The notes: generated by a model not told the origin, from the sequence alone. Positions 42,247-54,567 are shown, counted from the first letter of the stretch. The stretch: DNA of 64,000 nucleotides from Crocodylus rhombifer (GCA_038503035.1 JAVSML010000029.1:1263799-1327798); one strand, 5' to 3'. Numbers and translations: made by a program.

Positions 42247-43005
42247 CATTGGCTTCCAAACTGTGGTCTGCAGACCTCTGGGGTCCACAGACTATGTCCA
42301 AGGCAGGGCTGGGCAATTATTTGAGCCTGTGAGCCACATGGGGAGTTTTGGTGAGCATTTCCCACCCTCCCCCGCCCACAACAGCTCACCAAACCTCCCT
42401 ATGTAGGATGGGGATGAGGGCAGGAAGCTGGTGTGGGTGTGGGTGGCAGCTACAGCAGGTTCAGCCTCTGGCCCACACTTCTATGCCAAGGAAGGGCTCG
42501 GGCAGATGCCCCAACCCCCAGGGGGAAGCTACTACCTGAGTCAACAGCTGATGTCAGAAGCAGCACTGGGCAGTTTCTGGCATGTGGGCAGGGAGCTGAT
42601 ATAAGCTGTGGGGTCATCCTGTAGTTGCAGCATGGCTGTGGGGGAGGGGAAGACAAAGAGACGGAGCAAGGCAGTCCTGCCCATGATGAGTGGCTGTGGC
42701 CAGTGCTGGGCACTGGGCAAGAGCTGGACCTGGCAGCGGGCATGCTCACAACTTCCAGGGCCCTTCTGGCTGTAGGCCACAACAGGGTTGCCCTTAGGCT
42801 GTCTCCACTGCTGACATGCCACACCATGTCCAGGCCCCCCCGCAAGCCTGTGGGGTGGTGGTGGCAGCAGCAGGGATGAGCCACAGATGTCCAAGGGGTC
42901 CGTGAAAGATAATCAATCAAAAGTATGTAAATACCCACACTTACAATTCAAAGGGGTCAACACCTCCATTCAAGATTGTTTAGGGGTGAAAGGTTGAAAC
43001 CACTG
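42247..43005. mobile_element. hAT-Charlie-like element interrupted by another hAT
   Basis: Left end CATTGGCTTCCAAACTGTGG; inverse complement of the right end CAGTGGTTTCAACCTTTCAC. These have the form of the Charlie-group terminus CAGTGGTTCTCAACC. Both flanking 8-mers contain a TA/AG core (TCTTAGGA, CCCTAATA) but differ. Its own DNA is 42247-42303 plus 42889-43005; the middle is a nested insertion. Confidence 0.65.
42296..42896. mobile_element. nested hAT-type element with 8-bp duplication GTCCAAGG
   Basis: GTCCAAGG occurs at 42296-42303 and 42889-42896. The 585 bases between start CAGGGCTGGGCAATTATTT, very like the left end of the MITE at 37725. The right end (GATGAGCCACAGAT) does not look like a matching terminus, so it has either decayed or is defined otherwise. 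The interior is GC-rich with no transposase. Confidence 0.65.
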
Positions 43006-44085
43006 CCCTAATAAGATTCTGTTCCACGTTGTCCCTGCCACTGGGATACAGATTAAATATGTCCTCAGAAATATTTCCCTCTGTGGAGCATTATAGGTCT
43101 TAACCCAGCAAGACAAATAGAAGGGATGAAAGCTGTATTTGTTAAAAGAGTCAGTTTCTCAGTCACTTCAGACTGCAGACTGAAAAAGCTCCTACTCCAG
43201 TGTACTATATCAAGATGACCTTCCAGGGGGGAAAAAAAAAAGGTTAATTTTCATATTCTTTGGACTTGAAATAAATTTCTTAAACAATTTTAAATCTTAA
43301 AGATATCTTTTTTCTAATAGGACATCACCATGTCCTAGCTCCCACTTTTGGTTTTGAACTCTTCCTTTATGTTTCTAGCTTGATTTGTGTATGTATTTTG
43401 CACATAGCTCTAGCAACAAGTGCTACGCATTTGGTCTGTGGTTAAACATTCCATTTAAGATAGATAATTAATACTGAGTTGGAGCTGAATTAATACTGAG
43501 CAGCTGAATTGAGTAATGTTCCATATCACTTGGTAAATTTAGTAATAAAATAATTTGTTTTGAATGCAGTAATCAGTTGTTAACTTTACGTAACTAAATA
43601 CCCAACTACCTGCTGAAACTACTTGCTGTGCATTTTGAGGGAAAAATTATGCTGCTTTTTTATTTTATCCTCTAATGAAGTTTTACCTTATTGTCTAAAA
43701 ATATATTTTTACCTAAAAAAAATTAATCACATGGCCAAGAAAAGATATAATGCTCATCTGAGTATATTTAACAGGATAATGTCAGTGATAGAATGCAGAA
43801 AGAGGAAGTCAGTGGTGATCAACCCAAAGCAGGGTCCATAAGAAATACATAAAGACAACAGAATAAAACAATGCATTACATCACGGAGCCTAGGTTATTA
43901 GTATCCTGTGTGGATTTCTTGGATTCCATTGTTCTGAGCATACATTGTATCCTAAATATTCTGGAAACCCATAAATCAACAGAGCAAAGTACTTTTTCAT
44001 TCTCCTTTTCTGTGCAGTAAACACAAGACCTACGGTCCAGTTTACACATTACATTGCTGTCATCCTTTTAAAGAGAAAAGGTTTA

Positions 44086-44199
<114 letters not shown>

Positions 44200-45180
44200 C
44201 TAGAAAAGTTAGTGCATCATCAGACAAGTATACTTGTGGTGACTGAGAAGGAACCTTGGGTTTATTGGCTACCTTTCAACAATATTTAGTTTTATTGCTG
44301 TTGATATCTAGACCAAATGGTGTGTCATTAGAGACAACAAAAGCCATCAGGATTCCTTTATCTAAATTACTGCAAAATAAATATAGCATGTGTGCATACA
44401 AAGCTCTAGAATAGTACTTAAAACACAAACAAAGCCAGATGGGAATACCCACACTCTTTCTGATACCACGGAGAATAAAATGCAACTTGACAATATTCTG
44501 TATGAAGTAGCCAAACTGTTTTAAACATGGATAATTAGGCAAAAGCATAGCTGGAATACATTTTATGAAATAGGACGGATATTTTCTTCTACTGATATTG
44601 TATAGAATTTTCCTACCAAATTAATTAAAAAGACCAAAAATTCTTCCTTAACCCAAGCCCCTAACACAATTATTGTGGAAGAATTTTTATAAAACTGGGG
44701 TAAAGTTTTAAAAACTGTAAGCCTGTCCTGACATTTTCTGGTTACTGAAAAAATTATATTAACTGCAAAACAATATTCTTTCAGCAAAAATAACACACAC
44801 GTACACTCCTGTAAAACAATGTCATATAGTAAAAGTTATTCCTGACATCTTGAAAAGTCTGTATGGTTTACCAGACTGATTTCTAATTGGTTTATTGCAT
44901 TTTACCAGCTTAATCAATAACCAAAATACAGTGCAATCTTTTTCTTTGTCAGCCACCATAAAAAGCAGGGCAGCTGGAAAATGAGCAGTTAGACTTTATG
45001 GTTTTTTTTCTGTTGGTGTGCCTCACAAAACATGTATTAGGGCTCAGTGCTGGGAGGTTATGACATGGGAAAACACCCAGGAGTTTTCCTTCTGTCACTA
45101 CCCAATCTTATGTTTTGTATTTTGGATGCCCTGTATGCAGCATGTTCATGTTGCTCAGGGAAGTACAGTCAACTGTTACA

Positions 45181-45240
45181 AAAGAGAGAGAGCAAAAGAG
45201 AAAGAGTGAGAGAGATTATATATATATATATATATATATA
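45181..45240. repeat. (AG)n-rich tract followed by (TA)12
   Basis: An AGAG-rich stretch passes into about 24 bases of uninterrupted TA. Confidence 0.95.
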
Positions 45241-45299
45241 AATGAAAAGGCATTTCTAGCTTTTCCAAGTAGGATTTGGTGAAGCACTGCAAGTCTCAG

Positions 45300-45895
45300 T
45301 TAGTGATGTGAACAGTTAGATGTTTAAACATTCAACCATTCACATACCTTACCGGTTATCAGTTAGCACAGGGCAGGGAGTAATCTGGCGTTGAAGGGAC
45401 AGGTGGGGAAGGGAAGTGGCACTATGCCCCTGAAAGTGACAGGGCAGGGAAGAGGGAGGAGCAAGGAGGAGAGGGGTGTGGGGGCCACAAGAAGTACCTA
45501 GTATGGCAGGGAATCAGTGGGAGAGCTACAAGGGGCCTGCTACTTCTTGTGGCAGCACAGCTCTGGCCCCTTCCCTATCATCCACCCTGTGATGCGTGTG
45601 CACCTGCCACTGACAATGAGCCGGGCTGGGACTCCACAGGCCCTCACGCAGCTGCATGCTCCTGACCGCCTGCCATGGCTCTAAGCAGGACCCTACCACC
45701 CACTGTGAAGCCCAGGCTGGTTGCAGCAGGTGGCAGGGAGGCTGCAAGCAACTGCAACAGGGTCTATGGAGCCCCAGACTGGTTCGCTGCCAGCAGTGGG
45801 TGCATGTACATTTTGAGGCAAACAGCAGTTAAGGGGCCAGGGCTGCACTACTACAAGAAAGTTAATCGTTTAACCAAGTGGGAGCAAGTTTTAAA
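45300..45895. repeat. probable nonautonomous hAT-like repeat
   Basis: The left side has 'TTAGTGATGTGAACAGTTAG' and TTTAAACATTCAACC, the right side 'AAAGTTAATCGTTTAACC'. These resemble the TTAACCGGTTAA-type subterminal repeats of some amniote hAT elements. The interior is GC-rich and part (45715-45815) resembles the arms of the palindrome at 31730-32125. Ends are not exactly set. Confidence 0.4.
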
Positions 45896-47984
45896 GTGAA
45901 ACCCAAAAATGCAGAGGTGCTACTTAGTGCTACTTAGGCTTAATTTAGTAAATAACCACTCATTCTTTCCCTCCTTTCCCCCCTACCACCCTAACCCCAT
46001 AATTTACCTGTATGAATTAAAACAGACAAAAAATATGCCCCCAGGCATCATGGAACAATAGGATGATTGACTGCAAATCATTCTACTGGCACATCATGTC
46101 CACACACTTGGTTGCATCTTTTTCAAGAGAACTACTCTCTTGTATACTCATGCCCTCAAATGTCTGCAGGATTAAATTGCAAATAATCTGAATGGGCACT
46201 AGGTAAAAGGATCAAAATCACCTACATAAATTAAAGAGTTGCACTTAAGTTATTTTATTTTAAACATATTTTATTTATTTTAAAAGAGGACTGAAAGAGG
46301 ACTTGAGATACTCACAGTCCCTCATCATATGGCCTCAAACATGAAAATCTGACCAATATAGACAGGAAGATCCACCTAGCACTGAAGCTTCTTTAATGTA
46401 TGCTTGATCAACAAAATGTTCTTTTTTATTTGCTAACAAATGAGTAACAACCATCAATACACTGAACAGATTAGGCAGGTAGCTTCAGGACTATTCAGTC
46501 ATTGATATAACTGAAAGGTGATGGGGTGCAAAAATAACCGCCACTGCCATGGGCTGTGCAGCAGCCAGTTCTGCCTGCCCATGCGCTGCCTGCACCCAGG
46601 GCACAGAGCTGCCCTGCTACACCTCTGCATTCAATAAATGGTTCTGAGACACTATTTCTAAGGGAAGTTAATATTTCAGATTGTTTGCAGGACATTTGCA
46701 TCCAAAACAGTGCAGCTGAGGGTGAGATTCATCTAGAATCAGATAACTTGAAAAGTTCTAACTAAATTTTGTAAAACAAACTAATTCATGTTTGATAAAG
46801 GCTGGTTAAACAACAGTGTACTACTTCCAATTAATGCCATTGTACAATACTTCTGTTTGTGAAATCCCCTTGCTATAATGAATTAAAACAAGTCTAAAGG
46901 CTGCACTGAATTCTTCCAAACATCCCACTCATCAGCATTTACAGTGGTATCACTGGGATTCTACCAACTTGGAACCAAAATCCAGCTCTAACTGAATACA
47001 TACAGGAGCATTCACACACCCATACTAAGTCTCCATTTTCAGGATTTGTCTGATAAAATTGTTCCTCTGGAATTGCAATTTCCTGCTGAATTTTATTTCT
47101 CAGTTCACATAAATGACCTAACTTCTCAACAATCTTTAGATTCACAACTGAGAGTTTGGGAGAAACACTAAATAAAGCATTTATACCCAAAAATAAAGAC
47201 AGCCTCTTTAAACATGCCAAGTACATTTCAGTGAGTTGAATACAGGCTTGCTCCTAAATGTAAAGCTTTTTTTATACTCTTGTTCAACTACAGTAAGTGA
47301 GCTATGTCACTGATGAATAATTGCTAAAGAACACATTTTCTAAGCTTACAGGCTCCACACAACATATATTTTAGATTGTCCCAGATTTTAATGGTTTTGG
47401 CAAGATATCATTAAGGCTCTCAGTTAAACTTGGAAGAGGAGAGAATTAGGGAACTCTAGGTGCTCTGGTAGGCTTAATCGGAGCCAAGAAATCACTGTCC
47501 TTTAAACTATGCATGGCCAGATTCTTTGGCACGTGCTAGAAAATGTATTACCAGATGGCTGAAAGATCATAAACCCCTAACAATGGAGGACTGGGAACGT
47601 GAACTCACAAGAATCTCTTTTTAAAGGAAAAGAGAAGAAATCTATACAGTGCTCATTTTTCTACTTGGCAACCACTTTCCATATCTGTGGAACAGGCAAA
47701 ATATATACATAAAAGCCAATTGCATTCAGGGACAATAAAACTCACTGAACTTGCATAATTATAGGGCTGTGCAGAGCAGGTAATATTCGATTCGACAGCC
47801 ATGTCGAATATGAAACCAGGTCCCACTTCGATTTGCCATCCACTTCAAGTTGAAGCGGGTCCGCTTCAACTCAAGGTCTAAGCTCAGTCGAATATTCGAG
47901 CTGCTTCGACTTCCCCATAGGCTATAATGGGGAAGGTCGAAGCAGGCTATAACTTTGGCATTTCTTGTCTGACCTTGATGAAAC

Positions 47985-48225
47985 TTGCAGGACTGGTAGC
48001 TCCTGAGGAGCCCACAAAGCCTGCCAACATTCAACAAGATAGGTTGCGGGGGTGCAGAAAAACTGCACCCTGAATTCTTGAGAGCAAACTGCCTGTAACT
48101 TCTGTGTGGAAAGCCACAGGGAGCTCAAAACTGCAGGCTTGCTGGCCCCTGAGGAGCCCACAAAGCTTGCCAACTTTCACGGTGACAGGTGCAGGGGTTT
48201 GGGGGAAACTGCACCTTAGGCTGCT
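47985..48225. repeat. subterminal tandem duplication in the hAT element
   Basis: Two copies, about 145 bases apart, share CCTGAGGAGCCCACAAAG (48003 and 48149) and the following 'CTTGCCAAC' and 'GAAACTGCACC' parts. Confidence 0.85.
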
Positions 48226-50748
48226 GACAGACAAAACTCGTGATCCAGATGGAGCGAGGAGGGTGGCATTCGCTCTGTCTGCACCTGGCGCTTGGGGACC
48301 CCCGGCAGCGGGTGGTTCACTTTGAGGAGCACCAGCTGCTTCACCAAACCGAGATCCAAGCAGGCACGGTGGGGTGTCACAACATCTGCAGCCATGCTGA
48401 ACACCCTCTCGCTTGGCACACTGGTCAGTGGACAGGACAGGTATTCCCGAGCAACTGTGGCTAGATCCGGCCACATTGGGCTGCGGGTTGCCCGATAGGC
48501 CAAGGGGTCGCAGTCCAGGGGCTCCACAGGCTCGGCAAGATAGGCAGACACCATGGTGTGCGGGCTGTCTGCCTGATCCTGGGGTCTGGTGGATCTGGAC
48601 CCCCTAATGCTTGCCATGGCCTTAGCCCATATTGGCAGCGCCTGTGGTGGAGGGGAAGACTGGCTCGTGGATGGCAGCCTGGGCTCGGGCAGTGGATCCC
48701 CCTGTTCCACTTCCCCCCGCCGCCGCCGTTCCACCTCCGTCATTTTCTTAATAAGTACCTCCCTGCAGTGACTCAGTGTCTCGCTGCCACATATGGTGCC
48801 CTTCACCCTTGGGTCACAGATGGCAGCCAGCATATGCACTGTGTTGGACCCCAAGGATTCAAGCCTTTTCCTAAGGCTCTCCTTCAGTTGCCTCACCAGT
48901 GCCTGCACATCCTGCCCCAGCCAGGAACACTGGCCCCCAGGAAGCTCTCCATTTGGCTGCGGAGCTCCTTCACTATGGAGACCATCTGGCTGAGAAAGGC
49001 ATCAGCAGCACTGAGGGTCTCAGTGGCCTCAAGGAAGGGCTTGAGGACCAGCAAGAATTGGGATATGGCATCCCACTCAGCTTTGGTCAGGGGGCCGCTG
49101 ATCCCAATCTCCCCAAGCAAGGCCAGCTCATGGATGGCCTTCTGTTGCTCCACCAGCCTCTCAAGCATCAGGTATGTGGAACTCCACCGAGTCTCCACGT
49201 TCTGCATGAGTCTGTGCTGTGGGACATTTAGCTCTGCTTGTTTATCCCGCAGCATCTTGCCCCCCTTGATGCTCCCATGGAAGTAGCCTGCCACCTTCCT
49301 GCATCTAGAAACGAGCCTGCTGGTGTTGCTGGCGCCATCGACTGCAGCCCTGTCCCCCTTCAAGGCATCCCTCGCAATCAGATGTAAATTGTGTGCCACA
49401 CAGCGAATACAAGCAAAGCTGGCATCACGGCCTTCCTTGACCATATTGGCCCCATTGTCGGTGACCATGAAGCCGTGGGTGAGCTCGGCCTGTCCAACAC
49501 CCAGCCACCCCTGCACCATGCAGTTCATGGCCCCCCCTATCTCTGCTGCTGTGTGGGACTCATCCATCACCTTGGCGTGAAGGAGAGCCCACAGACAACC
49601 TGACCAGCCACACCAGCGCCCTGTGAGGGAGAGGTATGCATGATCTCCACCCCACCTGCTCCAGATGTCCAAGGTGAAGTGTACACCTGCGGACCTGCCT
49701 CGTGCAGCTCCTCCCTCAAGAGCTCCCTGCATGCTTCGTATAGGGAGGGCACCACCGTCCTGCTGAAGGCGGTACGTGCAGGCACTTGGTGGGATGGAGC
49801 CAGCAGTGCCAGCAGCTGCCTGAACCCTGGCCACTCAACAAAGGTGAAGGGCTGGCCATCCAGAGCAAGCATCTCCCTAGTGGTCTGGGCGACCTTGCTC
49901 GCATTTGCAACTGGCCCCTTTTGCCCCCAGTGTTCCAGGGTGCCCTGCCTCTGCTGTGGGGGGACGGGGGCTGTGGAGCAAGTGGGAGCCGTTCCTGTGG
50001 CAAAGGGGTGGTACTTGCAGAGATGATTCAACATCCCTGAGGTGGTCATATGCTTTGTTTCCTTGCCCCGGCTGATTTTGGCTCGGCAGTGCACGCAGAT
50101 AGCAAACGCGTGATCATCTGCCAGCTCATAATGATCCCAGACCATGCTAGTACTAGGCCTTTTCCTCTGGCGTGCGGGTTCATCTCTGGATGCTGCTGAA
50201 CTCTCCCCCTCTTCAGCAGTCAGAGGCACAGCAAGAGAAAGAGCGGACTCAGCTGAGCTGCTTGCCTTCACCTGTACAGAGGCACCTTCTGAAGTGCCTT
50301 CTGGAAAAGACCTCGTGGCTTGAAAGGAAAAAACCTGAGGGGTGTCGAGCACAAACTCGACTCATTCCCCTTCCTTCCCCAGAACTTCCCTTGCCAGGGC
50401 ACTGAGATCCAGATCCAGCACCAGCTCTTCTTCTGGGGCTGGAAGGCTCAGCATAGACAGTGACACAGGGGTGGAGTGCGCTGCTGTGCTGGTTGCAGTT
50501 ATGGTGGGAGAGGTTGTGGCTGCTGTGTCTGGATATGAGAGAGTCTCAGGCACAGGCAGTGGCTCTGGTGGCACTGCTGCTCCCCTCTCTTTACTGCTTG
50601 TAGCAGCCTCATCCCTTGTAGCGGGAGGAAAGAGGCTGCGTTTGAGTTTGGTGGGGGGAGAAACTGCAGCTCTCCCGCTTGCAACCCCCCTTGCTCCCCT
50701 TCGTGCAGGCTGGCCAGCGTGGCCACCTGCCTTTCCACCCTGCTTCAT
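48216..50748 (-). pseudogene. hAT transposase with BED zinc finger (ZBED-like), broken
   Basis: hAT transposases bind the element ends and cut by a DDE mechanism. The first ATG is at 50748-50746 (MKQGGKAGG). An acidic N-terminal region leads to a BED finger at about 50145-50008 (WDHYELADDHAFAICVHC, then HLCKYH: Cys-x2-Cys and His-x4-His). Then come PFTFVEWPGFRQLLALL, 'HFTLDIW' (first Asp), VTDNGANM (second Asp), 'ETRWSSTYLMLERL', and a C-terminal dimerisation domain (YLSCPLTSVPSERVFSMAAD, LVKQLVLLKVNH). Damage: one in-frame TGA at 50364-50362 before the finger, one frameshift near 49700 just before HFTLDIW, and another near 48915. Otherwise nearly full length (about 840 codons), so it died recently relative to the other elements here. 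It has the same orientation as CCDC149. Confidence 0.9.
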
Positions 50749-51339
50749 AATGTGTTCCTTCGTATGTAAACTGGAACCTCTAAGTGTGCCGTGCGCCACG
50801 GATTAGATTTCTGGATGTTATGTAAATGTGTTTGTGTGTGTAGATAATACATTGAGAAGCGTTGATGTGGTGGAAAGAATGAATGATGTATTAAAAAAAA
50901 AATATATAAGCTAAATTCCTGTATACAGAATAGATCCTAGGCTACTACTAACCCTATCCAATACAAGCGTAAACTAATATGAAAAGTAGTTATAAAATAA
51001 AAGCACCAAGTTCTCAGAAATCCCTGTTGCTACCGTTGCAAGCAGGGAATTTGTTCAAGATCACGGCTTCCAGCCATCGTGGTCTGATGCAGAGGTGCTG
51101 GAGAACACCAGCAGCTCAGAAACTGACCCCAAGGCAGAAAGCAGGGGAGCTGAAAAACTGCTGCCTTTTATGCATTTTCTCTGGCCCTCCCCCAGAGCAC
51201 TGGGATTGGAAGGGACTTCAGAGAATGCTGACAGGTCACTGGCCAGCCACACGTCAGTCATGAAAGCACTCTTTTCCCCTCTCCCCCTCCCTCCCCTTAC
51301 TTTCCTATTTTTTTCCCCCCACAGGGAATCCAGTATAGG

Positions 51340-51499
51340 CAAGACGAATATTTGACCAACGCTGTTAATATTCGACTTCCGGTATTCGATTCGACAGCTA
51401 GTCAACCAGCTGCTATTCCACTCGACTTTCACTTTTCAAGGTCGAATATGTCAAATATTTGTCAAAACGAATATTAAGTCCAAGCTTTGCACAGCCCTA
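51340..51499. promoter_or_regulatory. hAT right subterminal repeats
   Basis: A cluster of TCGAATAT-type motifs in both orientations next to the right terminus, mirrored by a cluster at 47785-47900. It lies on the 5' side of the transposase gene, so it probably contains the element's promoter as well (inference). Confidence 0.6.
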
Positions 51500-51790
51500 C
51501 CAATTATTACTGAATATTGCTTTGAAAGTTATTAAAATGTCAGCTATGCTTTTCTTACTTTCTTTGAAGGATGCTTTTAATTCTAAAGAAGATGGATATC
51601 ATAAATGTTTGATCTATTTACATCTCCTTCTACTGTTTGATTCTCTACCAAATTATTTAACTCTCACCTGTCTTGATATACTTTTGTGGGGGGAAAAGAA
51701 AAAAAAACTAAAACTTTAGAGTACAGTGGCCTTTTACTACTGCAAGAACACTTGTCCACTACAAAATAGTGAAAAATTAAAAAAAAACCA

Positions 51791-51813
51791 AAACAACAAC
51801 AACAACAACAAAA
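51791..51813. repeat. (AAC)n microsatellite
   Basis: About seven copies of AAC/CAA in an A-rich stretch. Confidence 0.9.
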
Positions 51814-52019
51814 ACTATTCCAAATCTCAAACTTCAACTATTTATTTAATATAAGAGACTGGATAATACTAGTCTCCAACACCCAGTCAACTGCCAAACT
51901 TTAAGAAATTTTTCTGAAGTTCTGTCAGTCTCTGCTGTCTTTCAACATATTTTTGGGCTCTCGGAAAAGGCAGATGACATAACTTAGGTACCTCAGTCTT
52001 CTAGCAGAAGTTCGATTAA

Positions 52020-52560
52020 GGCATAATGGGATCTGATCTGCCATCCCAACAATCACATCTCCTGCCATACTACATCAAGGATAAGATCCCAATTGTGCCC
52101 TATTGCCAGTGCAGGGGGTGCCTGGGATCCTTGCACCAGCAAGTAGCAAGACATGGGCCCAGTGCTCCTGTGGCTTGGAGCACCTGTTTGCTGACTGTGC
52201 TCCTAAACACTAAAATGCATCAGAATCCTTGACCAATCCATGGCTTATTAGCTGAATGGTTCTTCCAGCCAGGGGAGTACATGGCAGCCAAGACCCAATC
52301 AGATGACTAGAACTCCCAGCCTTGGAACTGCACCAAAATCTTGAAAGCTCCTGTGTGCTCCCGAGGCTGGGAGATGCCACATATTCTATTTAAGGCAGGA
52401 TGGAGGACACCAGCCACAAAGTTATTACACGTATTTTGTGTAATAACTTTGTGGTTTATTCCCTGCTTTATCATGTCATTGACTGCTTGAACACGTGGCC
52501 AGGTTACTACTTAAGACACAATTAACTGGTCGTGTAAGTCTGCCAGGGGCCTCAGCCCTA
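52020..52560. repeat. interspersed repeat with perfect 17-bp hairpin (copy 1)
   Basis: 52414-52430 and 52438-52454 are perfect inverse complements (CCACAAAGTTATTACAC) with a 7-base loop. The parts at 52075-52135 and 52450-52560 resemble 58935-58985 and 60027-60140. The end 'GTCTGCCAGGGGCCT' resembles GTATAGACAGGGCCCT in copy 2. Confidence 0.65.
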
Positions 52561-52561
52561 A

Positions 52562-53668
52562 GAAATGGCTAAACTGGCTATCTGCAGCCTCGACCTCACG
52601 ATGATCTGCTGGCTGGAAAATTGGATCCGTGGTAGGACCCAGAGGGTGGTGGTTGACGGAAGCCAATCATCTTGGTGCATGGTCACCAGTGGGGTCCCTC
52701 AAGGCTCTGTCCTAGGGCCTATATTATTTAACATCTTCATCAATGTGGACATTGGTGTCAAAAGTGGACTGGCCAAGTTTGCCAATGACACCAAACGCTG
52801 GGGTAAAGCATCCACACCTGAGGACAGGAGGGTGATGCAGGCAGATCTTGACAGGCTCATGAAATGGGCGGAAGAGAATCTGATGGTGTTCAATACCGAA
52901 AAATGCAAGGTTCTCCACGTTGGGAGAAAAAACCTGCAGCATACTTATAGGCTCGGCAGTGCTATGCTGGTTAGCACTACAGATAAAAGGGACTTGCGGG
53001 TCATGACTGACCACAAGATGAACACGAGCCTTCAATGTGATGCTGAGGTTAGTAAAGTGAGTAAAACACTGGCTTGCATCTATAGATGCTTCTCAAGCAA
53101 ATCCCGGGACATCATTCTCCTGTTGTACTTGGCCTTGATGAGGCTGCAGCTGGAGTACTGCGTCCAGTTTTGGGTTCCACAATTCAAAAAGGATGTGGAG
53201 AAGCTTGAGAGAGTCCAGAGAAGTGCCACGTGCATGATCAGAGGTCAGGAAAACAGACCTTATGATGAGAGGCTGAGAGCCATGGGACTCTTCATCCTGG
53301 AAAAGCACAGGCTCAGTGACGATCTGATGGCCACCTATAAGTTTATCAGGGGTGCTCATCAGGATCTGGGGGAATGTCTGTTCACCAGAGCGCCCCAAGG
53401 GATGACAAGATCAAACGGTCACAAACTCTGCCGCGACTGATTCAGGCTGGACATAAGAAAGAACTTCTTCACTGTCCGAGCCCCCAAAGCTTTGGAATAG
53501 ACTGATGCCGGAGGCACCCACTTTGAATGCCTTCAAGACACTTATCTTGCTGCTTATCTTGGTGGGATCCTATGATCCCTGCTGACTTCCTGCCCCTGGG
53601 GCAGGGGCATGGACTCGATGATCCTCCGGCGTCCCTTCCAGCCCAAATGTCTATGAAATCTATGGAAT
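52562..53668 (+). pseudogene. CR1 LINE, 5'-truncated, RT to 3' end
   Basis: A long open frame (52565-53440) starts within the RT palm: 'CWLENWIRGRTQRVVVDGSQ', '[20 protein letters not shown]', FANDTKRW (catalytic FADD changed to FAND), '[20 protein letters not shown]'. A TGA at 53438 cuts the last 50 or so codons. The 3' UTR ends TCTATGAAATCTATGGAA. Its long open frame suggests it is among the younger CR1s here; loss of the catalytic Asp and the truncation make it inactive. Confidence 0.92.
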
Positions 53669-54567
53669 GTTAATATTCACAATCTGAGCAGAGAAGGTCC
53701 AGACCTAAGAACACATCCAGACCTAAAAAAATCCTCCACTTCCATTTCCTGCCAATCCTGACCAAAACAGTTGTTATCACTATATACAGAGATTCTGCTT
53801 GGGGCTGGGAAGGAAAAAGTGGAGGACTTGGAGTGCAGCATGAGAGGTTTCTGTTATGTATCAGGAGTAAGGGAATATGAATCAGAGATGAAGCCAAGGA
53901 GTGAGCATCATGCAGAGTGTAAGCAGAGACATGAAACACACACAAAAAGATTTACAGAAAAGTACTCTAAATTTTAGGGTGGGAGGGAGATGAACGGTGG
54001 AAAAGGGCTTGGCCTTGAGCATGCATAACCACCTGAAGTCACTAGTAAAAATGTTACAAGTTAAAATACAGGACAGTGAATGATGTCAGGCAGCAGTGGT
54101 TTTTTATTCATTACTGACCAAAGCAGAATTTGAACCAAATGACAACAAGAAGAAAAGATGCTACAGCCAAGTAGCAATCCCTGGAACATTCCACTCTCCT
54201 TGAATTTGATACCTTTAACAGTTTCTCAAAATGTAGCCACACAGAAAAATGTTATTTTCCTTCAGACTACTGTAAAAATGATGGATAGTAGCACAGCCTT
54301 TAATGTACCTCTCAATTCTCTGGCACATAAATCTTACGTGACACTCAAGAAATCCTCCTACCTTTAGACACTGCTTGAAAAGATGGTGGGTTATCTTTCT
54401 TTGGGTGGGGGGAGGTACAGCGGAGGAGAAGGAAAAAGAGGGAGAGCAGGGGCTGGAAGTGGAAGAAAGGAGGGAGACAACAATGTGGGAAGGAAAGGAA
54501 AGATCTAAAAATACCTATAATGACTACAAACAAAAGTGTGTAAATGAAACCCTTTTCTGTGTTAAAA

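Larger units (their letters stand above)
47762..51499 (-). mobile_element. hAT transposon, 3.7 kb, with TIRs, subterminal repeats and transposase
   Basis: Terminal inverted repeats TAGGGCTGTGCAGAGC (left) and TAGGGCTGTGCAAAGC (inverse complement of right) agree at 15 of 16 bases. Both subterminal zones carry many copies of TCGAATAT/ATATTCGA (left: 47789, 47803, 47889; right: 51339, 51369, 51382, 51443, 51471), probable transposase-binding sites. A tandem repeat of about 145 bases lies inside the left end (47985-48225). The transposase runs on the minus strand. The flanking 8-mers (CATAATTA, CCAATTAT) are not the same, so no clean duplication is left. Confidence 0.9.

Noticed and set aside
42450..42938. 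162-codon minus-strand ORF
   Set aside because: Lies in the GC-rich interior of a hAT-type insertion, with no transposase motifs.
48558..49286. 242-codon plus-strand ORF
   Set aside because: Antisense to the hAT transposase; its translation has no recognisable motif and the minus frame has a clear hAT pattern.
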